A stretch of 56,525 bases of DNA from S141-55 sp964422065 (GTDB taxonomy: Bacteria; Hydrothermota; Hydrothermia; WGAB01). Under the pieces are notes generated by a model, which was given only the letters and a program-made list of their open reading frames with translations, ran no database searches and was not told the DNA's origin. The stretch spans positions 1-56,525 of the forward strand of contig CAYQZW010000003.1 of assembly GCA_964422065.1 (NCBI GenBank). The letters are read 5' to 3'. Below are positions 48,167-55,393 of the stretch, piece after piece; position 1 is the first letter of the stretch, and the number at the start of each line of letters is the position of its first letter. The position numbers were made by a program, and so were the translations under genes.

Positions 48167-49369
48167 ATGAGCAGAACACAAGAGATCATTGCGTGGACAG
48201 AAAAGTGGTCAGCCCGGAACTATGAGCCCCTCCCCGTGGTGATCGAACGGGGCGAAGGCGTTTGGGTTTATGATGTAGATGGGCGGCGGTACCTGGATAT
48301 GCTCTCGGCCTATTCCGCGTTGAACCAGGGCCACCGCCACCCCCGAATTCTCCAAGCATTAAAAGAACAAGCCGATCGCGTGACGTTGACCTCCCGCGCG
48401 TTTCACAACGACAAGATGGGCGAATTTCTGGGCAAACTCTGCCAAATCGCCGGCTATGAGAAGGCGTTGCCGATGAACACCGGGGCAGAGGCGGTGGAGA
48501 CTGCGATCAAGGCGGCCCGAAAATGGGGTTACCTCAAGAAGGGCGTGCCCGAGAACCAGGCCGAGATCATCGTGGCCGAGAACAACTTCCACGGCCGGAC
48601 CGTGACCATCATCAGTTTCTCGACGGAAGCCCAGTACCGGTACGGCTTCGGCCCGTTTACCCCTGGCTTCAAAATCATCCCGTTTAACGATCCCGAGGCT
48701 CTGGAAGAGGCCATCACCGAGAACACCGTGGCCTTCCTGGTCGAGCCGATCCAGGGGGAGGGGGGCGTGATTGTGCCCGATGAGGGCTACCTCCGCCAAA
48801 TCCGGGAAATCACCCGGAAACATCATGTCCTTCTGGTCCTGGACGAGATCCAGACCGGTTTGGGTCGGACCGGCAAACTCTTTGCTTTCCAGCATGAGGA
48901 TGCCCGGCCGGACATTTTGATCCTGGGCAAGGCGCTGGGGGGCGGCGTCTATCCGGTCTCGGCCATCCTGGCGGACGACGAGATCATGGAGGTGTTTACC
49001 CCCGGCGATCACGGTTCGACCTTTGGCGGGAACCCCCTGGCTGCCGCCGTGGGGATCGCCAGCCTGGAAGTGATCCTTGAGGAGGATCTGCCGGGCCGCG
49101 CCGCGGAACTCGGCGCTTACTTCATGGATCAACTCCGACAAATCCAGAGCCCCGCGATCCAGGAGGTCCGAGGGAAGGGGCTCTTAATCGGTGTAGAGAT
49201 CAAGCCAGAATATGGCACCGCCCGACCCTACTGCGAACGACTCTTAGAGGAGGGGATTCTGGCCAAGGACACCCACCATCAGGTGGTCCGTTTCGCGCCT
49301 CCTTTGGTCATCACACGGGAGGAGATTGACTGGGCACTGGAGCGGATCCGGAAGGTCTTTCAGGTTTGA
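48167..49369 (+). CDS. rocD: Ornithine--oxo-acid aminotransferase
   Basis: 400 residues, class III PLP aminotransferase. It converts ornithine and 2-oxoglutarate into glutamate 5-semialdehyde and glutamate, linking arginine/ornithine breakdown to proline. The strongly conserved family blocks are present: the YDVDGRRYLDMLSAYSALNQGHRHP start, PMNTGAEAVETAIKAARKWGY, NNFHGRT, LVEPIQGEGGVIVP, LDEIQTGLGRTG and the PLP-lysine motif LGKALGGGVYPVSA. AAAGGAGG lies 6 bases before ATG 48167. It is divergent from sqr and may share its FNR-like box. A hairpin follows the stop. Confidence 0.95.
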   Translation: MSRTQEIIAWTEKWSARNYEPLPVVIERGEGVWVYDVDGRRYLDMLSAYSALNQGHRHPRILQALKEQADRVTLTSRAFHNDKMGEFLGKLCQIAGYEKALPMNTGAEAVETAIKAARKWGYLKKGVPENQAEIIVAENNFHGRTVTIISFSTEAQYRYGFGPFTPGFKIIPFNDPEALEEAITENTVAFLVEPIQGEGGVIVPDEGYLRQIREITRKHHVLLVLDEIQTGLGRTGKLFAFQHEDARPDILILGKALGGGVYPVSAILADDEIMEVFTPGDHGSTFGGNPLAAAVGIASLEVILEEDLPGRAAELGAYFMDQLRQIQSPAIQEVRGKGLLIGVEIKPEYGTARPYCERLLEEGILAKDTHHQVVRFAPPLVITREEIDWALERIRKVFQV

Positions 49370-49680
49370 GGGACAGCGGATTTCTCAAGGGACTGTCCCA
49401 TCCAGTGGACAAGAGAAAGGTGGAGGGCGACCCGGATCGGAAAGAGCGGGTCCTGAGCACGGGCACTGGCTAAAAGGTAGGCCCCCCTCCCATGTGTGGG
49501 GTTAGGGATGGGGTGAGAAAGAGGGACCATCCCCATCGTTTGGATTGTCCGCCCCAACGAGTGCAGGTCGCCCTCCGTGTCTCTGGGAATGACCGATGTT
49601 GCCCGTGCCAAGTCATCATTGAAATCATCGCCATCGACCCTCTTAGAGGCCTCCCAGAATTCTCTCGCTACGTAAGTCAT
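49360..49680 (-). CDS. Doubtful small gene, unknown
   Basis: An open frame of 106 codons from ATG 49680 (open upstream to 49833, where it would overlap the regulator gene antisense). Its C-terminal half (GAYLLASARAQDPLFPIRVALHLSLVHWMGQSLE) reads like protein and uses the GC-ending codons of its neighbours. The N-terminal half is less convincing, there is no Shine-Dalgarno or leaderless promoter, and it runs antisense into the last 10 bases of rocD. It may be a remnant or chance frame. No family recognised. Confidence 0.25.
   Translation of the reverse strand: MTYVAREFWEASKRVDGDDFNDDLARATSVIPRDTEGDLHSLGRTIQTMGMVPLSHPIPNPTHGRGAYLLASARAQDPLFPIRVALHLSLVHWMGQSLEKSAVPQT
49381..49418 (+). terminator. 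Two-part hairpin after rocD
   Basis: Outer arms TTTCTC (49381-49386) / GAGAAA (49413-49418), inner arms TGTCC (49394-49398) / GGACA (49407-49411). It starts 12 bases after the rocD stop but has no T-run. Possible weak terminator or mRNA-end structure. Confidence 0.35.
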
Positions 49681-49725
49681 TGTCCCCCAGAGCGTTGGGA
49701 TCCATACGCGAGACTCCGAATGTCC

Positions 49726-49762
49726 TTGCTTGAGGCTCCAATCGGAGTTAAAATTGAGCCTC
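49726..49762 (+). promoter_or_regulatory. Promoter with embedded inverted repeat (likely autoregulatory operator)
   Basis: TTGCTT (49726-49731), 17 bp, TAAAAT (49749-49754). GAGGCTC (49732-49738) and GAGCCTC (49756-49762) are a perfect 7-base inverted repeat that begins right after the -35 box and closes just downstream of the -10. The first gene of the transcript encodes a ribbon-helix-helix protein, which commonly represses its own promoter. Confidence 0.68.
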
Positions 49763-49788
49763 GTTTGGGTGTGTTGTAAGGAGAGACG

Positions 49789-50001
49789 ATGGAACGCGTG
49801 ACGTTGAAAATCCCGAAGCCCTTGTATGAGCAACTCAAGGAAATCATCAAGGGGACTGGATTCTCCAGTGTCACCGAGTTTGTGGTGTATGTGCTTCGGG
49901 ATGTGGTGGCACTGGGCAAGATGGCGGAGGAGGGGGGATTGAGCGAGGAAGAAAAAGAGCAGTTGCGGAAACGGCTAAGGAGTTTGGGGTATCTGAAATA
50001 A
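49789..50001 (+). CDS. Ribbon-helix-helix (CopG-like) regulator
   Basis: 70 residues: an N-terminal beta-strand and two helices MERVTLKIPKPLYEQLKEIIKGTGFSSVTEFVVYVLRDVVA form a classical RHH DNA-binding unit, with a charged C-terminal helix (LSEEEKEQLRKRLRSLGYLK). AAGGAG lies upstream of the ATG. No toxin gene is adjacent: the next gene, overlapping by 1 base (TAATG), is an anion permease, so this looks like a dedicated local regulator rather than an antitoxin. An inverted repeat over its promoter is a likely target. Confidence 0.87.
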   Translation: MERVTLKIPKPLYEQLKEIIKGTGFSSVTEFVVYVLRDVVALGKMAEEGGLSEEEKEQLRKRLRSLGYLK

Positions 50002-51392
50002 TGAGTCCCTACCGATGGCTGAAGCGGGTGATCCTATTCGGGGGACTGGGCATCTTCGTCTTTACGCTCCTCAGTCCGCCGATCTTCGGTCTTACCGTGA
50101 CCGCCCAACGGGCTTTGGGCGTCTTCTTCCTGACGGTTTCATTTTGGATCACAGGAGATCCTTTACCTCCTGCCGTCACGGGGCTCATGGTTCTGGCATT
50201 AGTCCCCTTGCTGGACATCCTGCCTGCCACCGAGACCTTTGCGTTGTTTGGGAACCGTGCGGTCTTTTTTATCCTTGGGGCGTTCATTCTGGCCGCGGGG
50301 TTGATGAAATCGGGGTTGGCCCGTCGTGTCAGTCTGCAGCTCCTCCATGCCTTTCAGGGGTCCGTTTTTCGGCTTGTCTCAGGAATTTTCCTAACCGCGA
50401 ACTTGTTAGCCTATCTCATGCCGGCCCACGCAGCCGCCGCCCTCCTCTTCCCGGTGGTCTTGCGGATCGCCCATGACCTGCGGCTGCCCAAGGAACACCG
50501 ACGTTTTGAAGCCCTCCTCTTCCTCGCCATGGCCTGGGGGAGTGGCATCGGCGGCATTGCCACACCGCTGGGGGGCGCCCGGGCACCCCTCGCAATCGGC
50601 ATGCTTCAGGAAGAGTTTGGCATCTCCATACAGTTCTTCCAATGGACCTTCATGGCCTGGCCCCTCTCGATCTTCTTGACCCTCTTCGGCCTGGCGTATC
50701 TCTATCTTCTGACCCGAGGGTTTCAGGGGAAGGTGGACCTCTATCGGATCCGAGAAGACCTTTCTCTGGATCGCTCACCCTGGAAGCCAGAGGAACAGAA
50801 AATCGCAGTGGTCTTTGGATTAGCTCTTGTGGCTTGGATCTTTCTTAATCACAAGGTGGATATGGCGGTCGTTGCAGTGATTGCTGCAGTCCTGCTCTTC
50901 ATCCTCCGAGTCCTGACCTGGCGCGATGTCGAGAACTACGTAAACTGGGGGGTCATTTTGATGTACGGAGGCGCCATTGTCCTCGGCAAGACGCTGGTAG
51001 CTTCCGGAGGCGCTGCATGGTTGGCCGATCGTGTCATCCTGCCTCTGGCCCATACGCCCTGGCAAACCTTTGCCATCTTTGCGGCACTGGCCCTCATCCT
51101 GACCGAAGCCATGAGCAATGTGGCGACCGTGGCCTTCCTGTTGCCGATCCTCTATGGAATCGTTCAACCCTTGGGCGTGTCCCCATTTTTGGCGACCCTC
51201 ACCGTGACACTCCCCGCTGGCCTGGCGTTCATGCTCCCTGTCGGCGCTCCCCCCAATGCGATCGCCTTTTCCTCTGGACGATACAGCGTCGCCTTTGGGG
51301 TCAAACGCGGATGGCCCTTGACGATTGTGGCCTTCTTGGGCTTGTTGGTGATTGCCCGCTTCCTCTGGCCGGCCCTGGGGGTCCGCTTCTAA
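50001..51392 (+). CDS. SLC13/DASS-family anion permease
   Basis: 463 residues, about 12 membrane helices. Divalent-anion:Na+ symporter family features: GDPLPPAVTGLMVLALVPLL, the first substrate motif region (AWGSGIGGIATPLGGARAPLAIGML), AMSNVATVAFLLPIL and the second LPVGAPPNAIAFSSG. The canonical SNT motifs are modified (SGIGG and MSNVA). Substrates in the family are dicarboxylates, citrate, sulfate or phosphate; with the sulfur genes nearby sulfate or thiosulfate is conceivable, but this cannot be decided from sequence. Its ATG overlaps the regulator's stop by 1 base, so the two are coupled. It overlaps the K+ channel gene tail to tail by 4 bases. Confidence 0.88.
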   Translation: MSPYRWLKRVILFGGLGIFVFTLLSPPIFGLTVTAQRALGVFFLTVSFWITGDPLPPAVTGLMVLALVPLLDILPATETFALFGNRAVFFILGAFILAAGLMKSGLARRVSLQLLHAFQGSVFRLVSGIFLTANLLAYLMPAHAAAALLFPVVLRIAHDLRLPKEHRRFEALLFLAMAWGSGIGGIATPLGGARAPLAIGMLQEEFGISIQFFQWTFMAWPLSIFLTLFGLAYLYLLTRGFQGKVDLYRIREDLSLDRSPWKPEEQKIAVVFGLALVAWIFLNHKVDMAVVAVIAAVLLFILRVLTWRDVENYVNWGVILMYGGAIVLGKTLVASGGAAWLADRVILPLAHTPWQTFAIFAALALILTEAMSNVATVAFLLPILYGIVQPLGVSPFLATLTVTLPAGLAFMLPVGAPPNAIAFSSGRYSVAFGVKRGWPLTIVAFLGLLVIARFLWPALGVRF

Positions 51393-52360
51393 AGGAATGT
51401 CTCTACGAACTGCTCCAACATCTTCTTTTCGCCGAGCACGATGAGCACATCGCCGGGCTGAAACACTAAGGTCGGATCGGGATTGATCATCATCTCCCCT
51501 GCCCGTTTTAATGCCACAACAACCACATTGGCACGTTTGCGAAGGTCCAGTTCCTGGAGACTATGTCCCTGGATCGGTGACCCAGGACGCACGGTGTACT
51601 CCCGCATCTCCAGTTCCAGGTTCTTTTTGATCAGGGCAAGGTCTACAAAGTCCATCAACGCAGGATTCACAAGGTGTAGGGCGATCCGATAGCCTGAGAC
51701 CCGATAGGGAGCGATGACTTCGCTTGCGCCTGCCCGATAGAGTTTTCGTTCGGCTTCTTCGGTCAGGGCTCGAGCCACGATGATCAGGTCAGGATTGAGG
51801 AGACGGGCAGTCATGACCAGGTACAGGTTATCGGCGTCTGAAGGCAACAGGGCAGCCAGACCCTTGGCATGTTGGATACCCGCGGCGCGGAGGATCTCTT
51901 CGTCGGTCGCATCCCCGATCACGAAGGAGTACTTCTTTTCCTTGAGGACTTCGGTCTGCCCGGGATCGCGGTCGATGACCACGAAAGGGACCCGTTCCAT
52001 TTGAAGCCGCTCGGCGGCCGCACTGCCCATGCGGCCATGCCCACAGATGATGTAATGTCCACGTAACCGTTTCACGGCCCGAATGGACCTCCTTCCCAGG
52101 AGTTCTCCCAGTTTAAGTTCCAGGGCCCATCGTGCGACCTGAGAGAGCCCATAGGTGACAATCCCCAGGCCAAAGAGGATGAGGAAAAGCGTAAAGACCC
52201 GACCCGGTGGCGAAAGGGGGTGAACCTCGCCAAACCCCACCGTCGTGACCGTGATCACGGTCTGATACAACGCGTCCAGGAGTGAGAACTGCTCGATGAG
52301 GTGGTACCCAACTGTGCCGGTAAAGAGGAGGAGAAACAGGGCCGCCAGCGTAATCCGCAA
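51389..52360 (-). CDS. Potassium channel with TrkA-type RCK domains
   Basis: 323 residues. Two membrane helices (about 3-20 and 55-76) flank a pore loop with selectivity filter TTVGFGE (39-45). An RCK/TrkA-N domain follows (HYIICGHGRMGSAAAERL nucleotide-binding motif, about 101-230) and a TrkA-C domain (about 245-323, REYTVRPGSPIQGHSLQEL...FQPGDVLIVLGE). This is the MthK/Kch architecture: a K+ channel gated by ligand binding to the cytoplasmic ring. TTG 52360 is the only usable start, since a stop lies 4 codons upstream in frame and no ATG follows before the pore. It is last in the run after the BamD-like and OmpA-like genes. Confidence 0.93.
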   Translation of the reverse strand: MRITLAALFLLLFTGTVGYHLIEQFSLLDALYQTVITVTTVGFGEVHPLSPPGRVFTLFLILFGLGIVTYGLSQVARWALELKLGELLGRRSIRAVKRLRGHYIICGHGRMGSAAAERLQMERVPFVVIDRDPGQTEVLKEKKYSFVIGDATDEEILRAAGIQHAKGLAALLPSDADNLYLVMTARLLNPDLIIVARALTEEAERKLYRAGASEVIAPYRVSGYRIALHLVNPALMDFVDLALIKKNLELEMREYTVRPGSPIQGHSLQELDLRKRANVVVVALKRAGEMMINPDPTLVFQPGDVLIVLGEKKMLEQFVETFL

Positions 52361-52372
52361 GGTCGCTTCTCA

Positions 52373-54346
52373 CTATGGCTGAGAGGTTTTTTCGCCCAAG
52401 ATGACGAACTCGACCCGGCGGTTCTTGGCGCGGTTTTCGGGCGAGTCGTTGGGCACGATCGGCTTGCTCTCGCCGTAACCTTTCGCAATCAGGCGGTCGG
52501 GTTCAATCCCATGGTCAATCAGGTATTGCCGGACTGCCTCGGCGCGTTTTTGCGAGAGTTTTAAGTTAAATGCCTCCGACCCGATATCGTCCGTATGCCC
52601 CTGAATCTCCACGATGACATTGGGGTTCTCCTTGAGGAGTTCGACGATTTGGTCCAGGACCGGATAGGACTCGGGCTTCAGTGTGGCCTTCCCGGATTCG
52701 AAGTAGATGTTCTGGAACCGGAGGGTCATCCCCTTCTTCAAGAGCCCGAAATCTACGATGGTAGGCTGTCCCTTCTCGATGACGATAGGCTTGCCCTGCG
52801 GGATGTAGCCCTCGGCCTCGACCCGGACCGCATAGGTGCCCACCGGGAGATCGACGCGAAAGACGCCGGTCGTGGAATCTGTCCAAATAGGTTCTATGTC
52901 GGAGTTCAGGAAGGTGATTTTCGCATACAGAGGGGCCTGGGTCTTTTGGTCAAAGACACGGCCCGTGAAGGTCCCTTTGGGAGTCTCTTTCGGCTGTTCT
53001 CGGGTGAGAAAGATGTCTTTGACCGTAGGCTGGCCCTCCGTGACGACAATAGAGGTCAAGAACGGCTTGTACCCTTGGAGTTTCACCTTGAGAGTGTAAA
53101 GGCCCGCAGGCAAGGAATCGAAGAAATACTGACCAGTAGAGGGATCTGACCACGCGGTGTATGTCTTCTTCCCTTGGACCAAGACCAGTTCGACGGAGAG
53201 GGGCATGTTCGTCATGCCATCTACGACGATCCCGCCCAAGCTTCCATAGGCCAGCGGTGCCGGTTGTTCCTCTTCGGGTTGTTCCTTTTGAACCACCAGA
53301 GTTTCAGGGGGAGGAGGAGCCACGGGGGGCTGTTCGGAGGGCTGAGGTTGAGAGGGAGGCTGGACCTTGGGCGCCTCTGGAGCCCAAGAAAAAGCATACG
53401 TGAAACCGAACCCTACGCCGTAGTCGGGCTTGTACGGGAAGAAGAGGCTGGGCTCATGCCCAAGACCGGGGAGGAGATGGGTGAAGAAGAGGTGGATGTT
53501 GAATTGGGAGCCGGGGTAGGGACCCGACTCGAGTCCCAAGGTCGCGACTCCCCACCCTTCTCCGTATCGTTGTTGGGTGGTGGAGCGGGTAAATCGTTCG
53601 GTATAGTCCTCGAAGAACAGGCGGGCGCGGGGCAAGCGGATCTCCAGTCCTGCCCCAAAAGCGAAGGTCTGGGCCTCTCCACTCAGCCGGGATCGGGTCC
53701 ATCCGGCGTTGAGGTGGAGTCCCATGACTGGGGCAGGGCGAAGCGTGAGGGCGAAGGTTACACCAAGGGCGGCGTTCTGACTTGCAAAACGCCGAAAATA
53801 GCCTCCCTTGTACATCCACGCAATTGCTGCGGTATCGAGATCGGTGGAATCCCGGAACGATTTGGGGCCCAGTGGGATCCACATTTGGGGGATGACGGCC
53901 AGGGTGATGGCTTGTTTCCAAGGCAAACTTGCCTTCAGGGTCAGGGCCACATCCCCCAACCCCAAAGCCATCCGGGGCTTCGTGGAACGGGGGAGGAAGG
54001 TCGTGTCCTGTTGCACATACAAAATGTTCTGGTCAGGATAAAAGATGTCGGTTGCGAATTGTAGGTCTGCGCCCAGTTCCACAAATCGGCTCAAGGAGAG
54101 CCCGATTCCGGTGTGCGCGTCCAGAGCCGCAGCAAAATCGGTCCCTGTCCGGATCTCCGTTTCACTCGCCCGGAGTTTGCCCTCGACGGGAAGTTTTGAA
54201 AGGTAGCTCTGGAGATCGAGTAACGTCAAGTGCAAAACTTGAGGTCCGCGGGTATCTGCGGTGAAGACGCGATAAAGGCTCCCGACGGAATACGGCCCGG
54301 GGAAGCCCAGAAGCCAAGTCATGACACTTGTCCAGATCAAACCCAT
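52373..54346 (-). CDS. OmpA-family outer-membrane protein with carboxypeptidase-regulatory-like domains
   Basis: 657 residues. Signal peptide-like start (MGLIWTSVMTWLLGF). About residues 40-325 look like an outer-membrane barrel (alternating strands, many aromatic turns). A Pro/Gln/Glu-rich linker (330-365) is followed by two carboxypeptidase-regulatory-like Ig domains (GSLGGIVVDGMTNMPLSVELVLVQG; GTFTGRVFDQKTQAPLYAKITFLN). An OmpA peptidoglycan-binding domain lies at about 540-655 (VIVEIQGHTDDIGSEAFNLKLSQKRAEAVRQYL, GYGESKPIVPNDSPENRAKNRRVEF). It links outer membrane and cell wall. AAGGAGG lies 5-6 bases before the ATG. It is 11 bases after the BamD-like gene, so the two are co-transcribed. 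Confidence 0.9.
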   Translation of the reverse strand: MGLIWTSVMTWLLGFPGPYSVGSLYRVFTADTRGPQVLHLTLLDLQSYLSKLPVEGKLRASETEIRTGTDFAAALDAHTGIGLSLSRFVELGADLQFATDIFYPDQNILYVQQDTTFLPRSTKPRMALGLGDVALTLKASLPWKQAITLAVIPQMWIPLGPKSFRDSTDLDTAAIAWMYKGGYFRRFASQNAALGVTFALTLRPAPVMGLHLNAGWTRSRLSGEAQTFAFGAGLEIRLPRARLFFEDYTERFTRSTTQQRYGEGWGVATLGLESGPYPGSQFNIHLFFTHLLPGLGHEPSLFFPYKPDYGVGFGFTYAFSWAPEAPKVQPPSQPQPSEQPPVAPPPPETLVVQKEQPEEEQPAPLAYGSLGGIVVDGMTNMPLSVELVLVQGKKTYTAWSDPSTGQYFFDSLPAGLYTLKVKLQGYKPFLTSIVVTEGQPTVKDIFLTREQPKETPKGTFTGRVFDQKTQAPLYAKITFLNSDIEPIWTDSTTGVFRVDLPVGTYAVRVEAEGYIPQGKPIVIEKGQPTIVDFGLLKKGMTLRFQNIYFESGKATLKPESYPVLDQIVELLKENPNVIVEIQGHTDDIGSEAFNLKLSQKRAEAVRQYLIDHGIEPDRLIAKGYGESKPIVPNDSPENRAKNRRVEFVILGEKTSQP

Positions 54347-54357
54347 GGAAACCCTCC

Positions 54358-55167
54358 TTACGGCTGATGATCCAGAGCACTTTGTGAGGTCCCCTCCTGA
54401 GCCTGGAGTTTCTTAAACGGCCAGATGCGATACTTCAAGCCCAAGATTTTGGCTTTTCGGATTAGAGACGGTGAGGCATTGGAATCTTCGATGATTTCGT
54501 AGATGAGGGGCGTCGCCTGGTCCGGATCGTTTTGAAGGAGGTAGTACTCCGCAAGGTAGTATTTGGCCTGCCAAGCGGCCCGGGACTCGGGATATTCCCG
54601 GAGAAGGAGGTCGAGATAGAACTTTTCAGCCTCATACATCTTGAGGTTCCGATAAGTCACCGCAGCGATGAGCATTTTTTGGGCGAGTTTTTCTTTGGCC
54701 TGACGCAAAAGGGCCCGCGCCGTGTCCGCCAGAGGAGAGTCTGGATAACGTGCCAGAAAACGCCGAAACAATCGAATAGACTGTTCGGTGTCCGTCTGGT
54801 CCAGTTCCGGGGGCGGGCTCTTACGAAGATAGGCTTCGGCAATCCGGAGTTCCGCCTTCGGCACATACTCCATGGAAGGGAAATTGTCAATGAGAAATCG
54901 GTATTCGATGATCGCCTGGTCGTAGTCCTTTGCGTGGAAATAGGATTCTGCGAGATAGAATTGGGCATCGTCTGCCATCCCCGAGGTGGGGTATCGGTAG
55001 ATGAATCGTTGGAAGAGTTCGGCCGCGCGAGTGTACTTGCCCTGGCGGTAAAGCGCCTGGGCCTGCTCAAAGAGCGTGGTGGGGGAATCTGGGATGACCG
55101 TTTGCCGCTGGACGCAGGCAGTTAGGGCCAGAATGACTGAAAAAACCAGGAAATTTCGGAAGGCCAT
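54358..55167 (-). CDS. BamD/YfiO-like outer-membrane lipoprotein with TPR repeats
   Basis: 269 residues. Lipoprotein signal MAFRNFLVFSVILALTAC with the lipobox LTAC (Cys18). TPR-like repeats follow, typical of BamD: TLFEQAQALYRQGKYTRAAELFQRFIYRYPTSGMADDAQFYLAESYFHAKDYDQAIIEYRFLIDNFP and more. BamD is part of the machine that folds outer-membrane proteins; the next gene is an OmpA-type barrel. The C-terminus is longer than in BamD of E. coli (about 245). ATG 55167 is supported by a promoter ending 9 bases upstream; the longer open frame crosses that promoter. A generic TPR lipoprotein is the alternative. Confidence 0.86.
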   Translation of the reverse strand: MAFRNFLVFSVILALTACVQRQTVIPDSPTTLFEQAQALYRQGKYTRAAELFQRFIYRYPTSGMADDAQFYLAESYFHAKDYDQAIIEYRFLIDNFPSMEYVPKAELRIAEAYLRKSPPPELDQTDTEQSIRLFRRFLARYPDSPLADTARALLRQAKEKLAQKMLIAAVTYRNLKMYEAEKFYLDLLLREYPESRAAWQAKYYLAEYYLLQNDPDQATPLIYEIIEDSNASPSLIRKAKILGLKYRIWPFKKLQAQEGTSQSALDHQP

Positions 55168-55176
55168 AGCCTTTCT

Positions 55177-55205
55177 ATGGTATTGCACCGCTGAAGTTTC
55201 TGCAA
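55177..55205 (-). promoter_or_regulatory. Promoter of the BamD-like operon
   Basis: Minus strand TTGCAG (55205-55200), 17 bp, TACCAT (55182-55177). The ATG is 9 bases downstream, leaving a leader of about 2 bases, close to leaderless. Confidence 0.62.
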
Positions 55206-55227
55206 CTCTCAAGACTTCAGGCGATGG

Positions 55228-55257
55228 TTGACAACAGGGGTTGACATCGGCTACAAT
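55228..55257 (+). promoter_or_regulatory. Promoter of the GAF sensor gene
   Basis: TTGACA (55228-55233), 18 bp, TACAAT (55252-55257). A second TTGACA lies at 55241-55246 without a matched -10. Transcription would start near 55264, leaving a leader of about 130 bases. Confidence 0.72.
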
Positions 55258-55301
55258 GAAATTTTCGAATAATGCCCTTGGGTGAGCAGGGTTAGGTGAT
55301 T

Positions 55302-55378
55302 TTGCTTGTGTTGTAAAGTCAAACATAAGAAGCCGTCCTATCGACGCTGGAGGGAAAATTGTTTCCCCTCACAAGCAA
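55302..55378 (+). promoter_or_regulatory. Predicted structured 5' UTR next to the ribosome-binding site
   Basis: TTGCTTGTG (55302-55310) pairs perfectly with CACAAGCAA (55370-55378), enclosing GGGAAA-ATTG-TTTCCC (55352-55367) and a short CGTC/GACG stem. The outer 3' arm overlaps the first bases of the AAGGAGG site (55377-55383), so the fold could control translation. I could not match it to a known riboswitch class. Confidence 0.45.
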
Positions 55379-55393
55379 GGAGGTTCATTTTTT

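Larger units (their letters stand above)
49370..49788. other. Region between rocD and the ribbon-helix-helix gene
   Basis: Apart from the doubtful minus-strand frame, it holds a hairpin just after rocD (49381-49418) and the promoter/operator of the regulator (49726-49762). I see no RNA gene. Confidence 0.5.

Noticed and set aside
49789..50001. Toxin-antitoxin system based on the RHH protein
   Set aside because: No toxin-sized gene lies next to it; the partner is a 12-helix permease.
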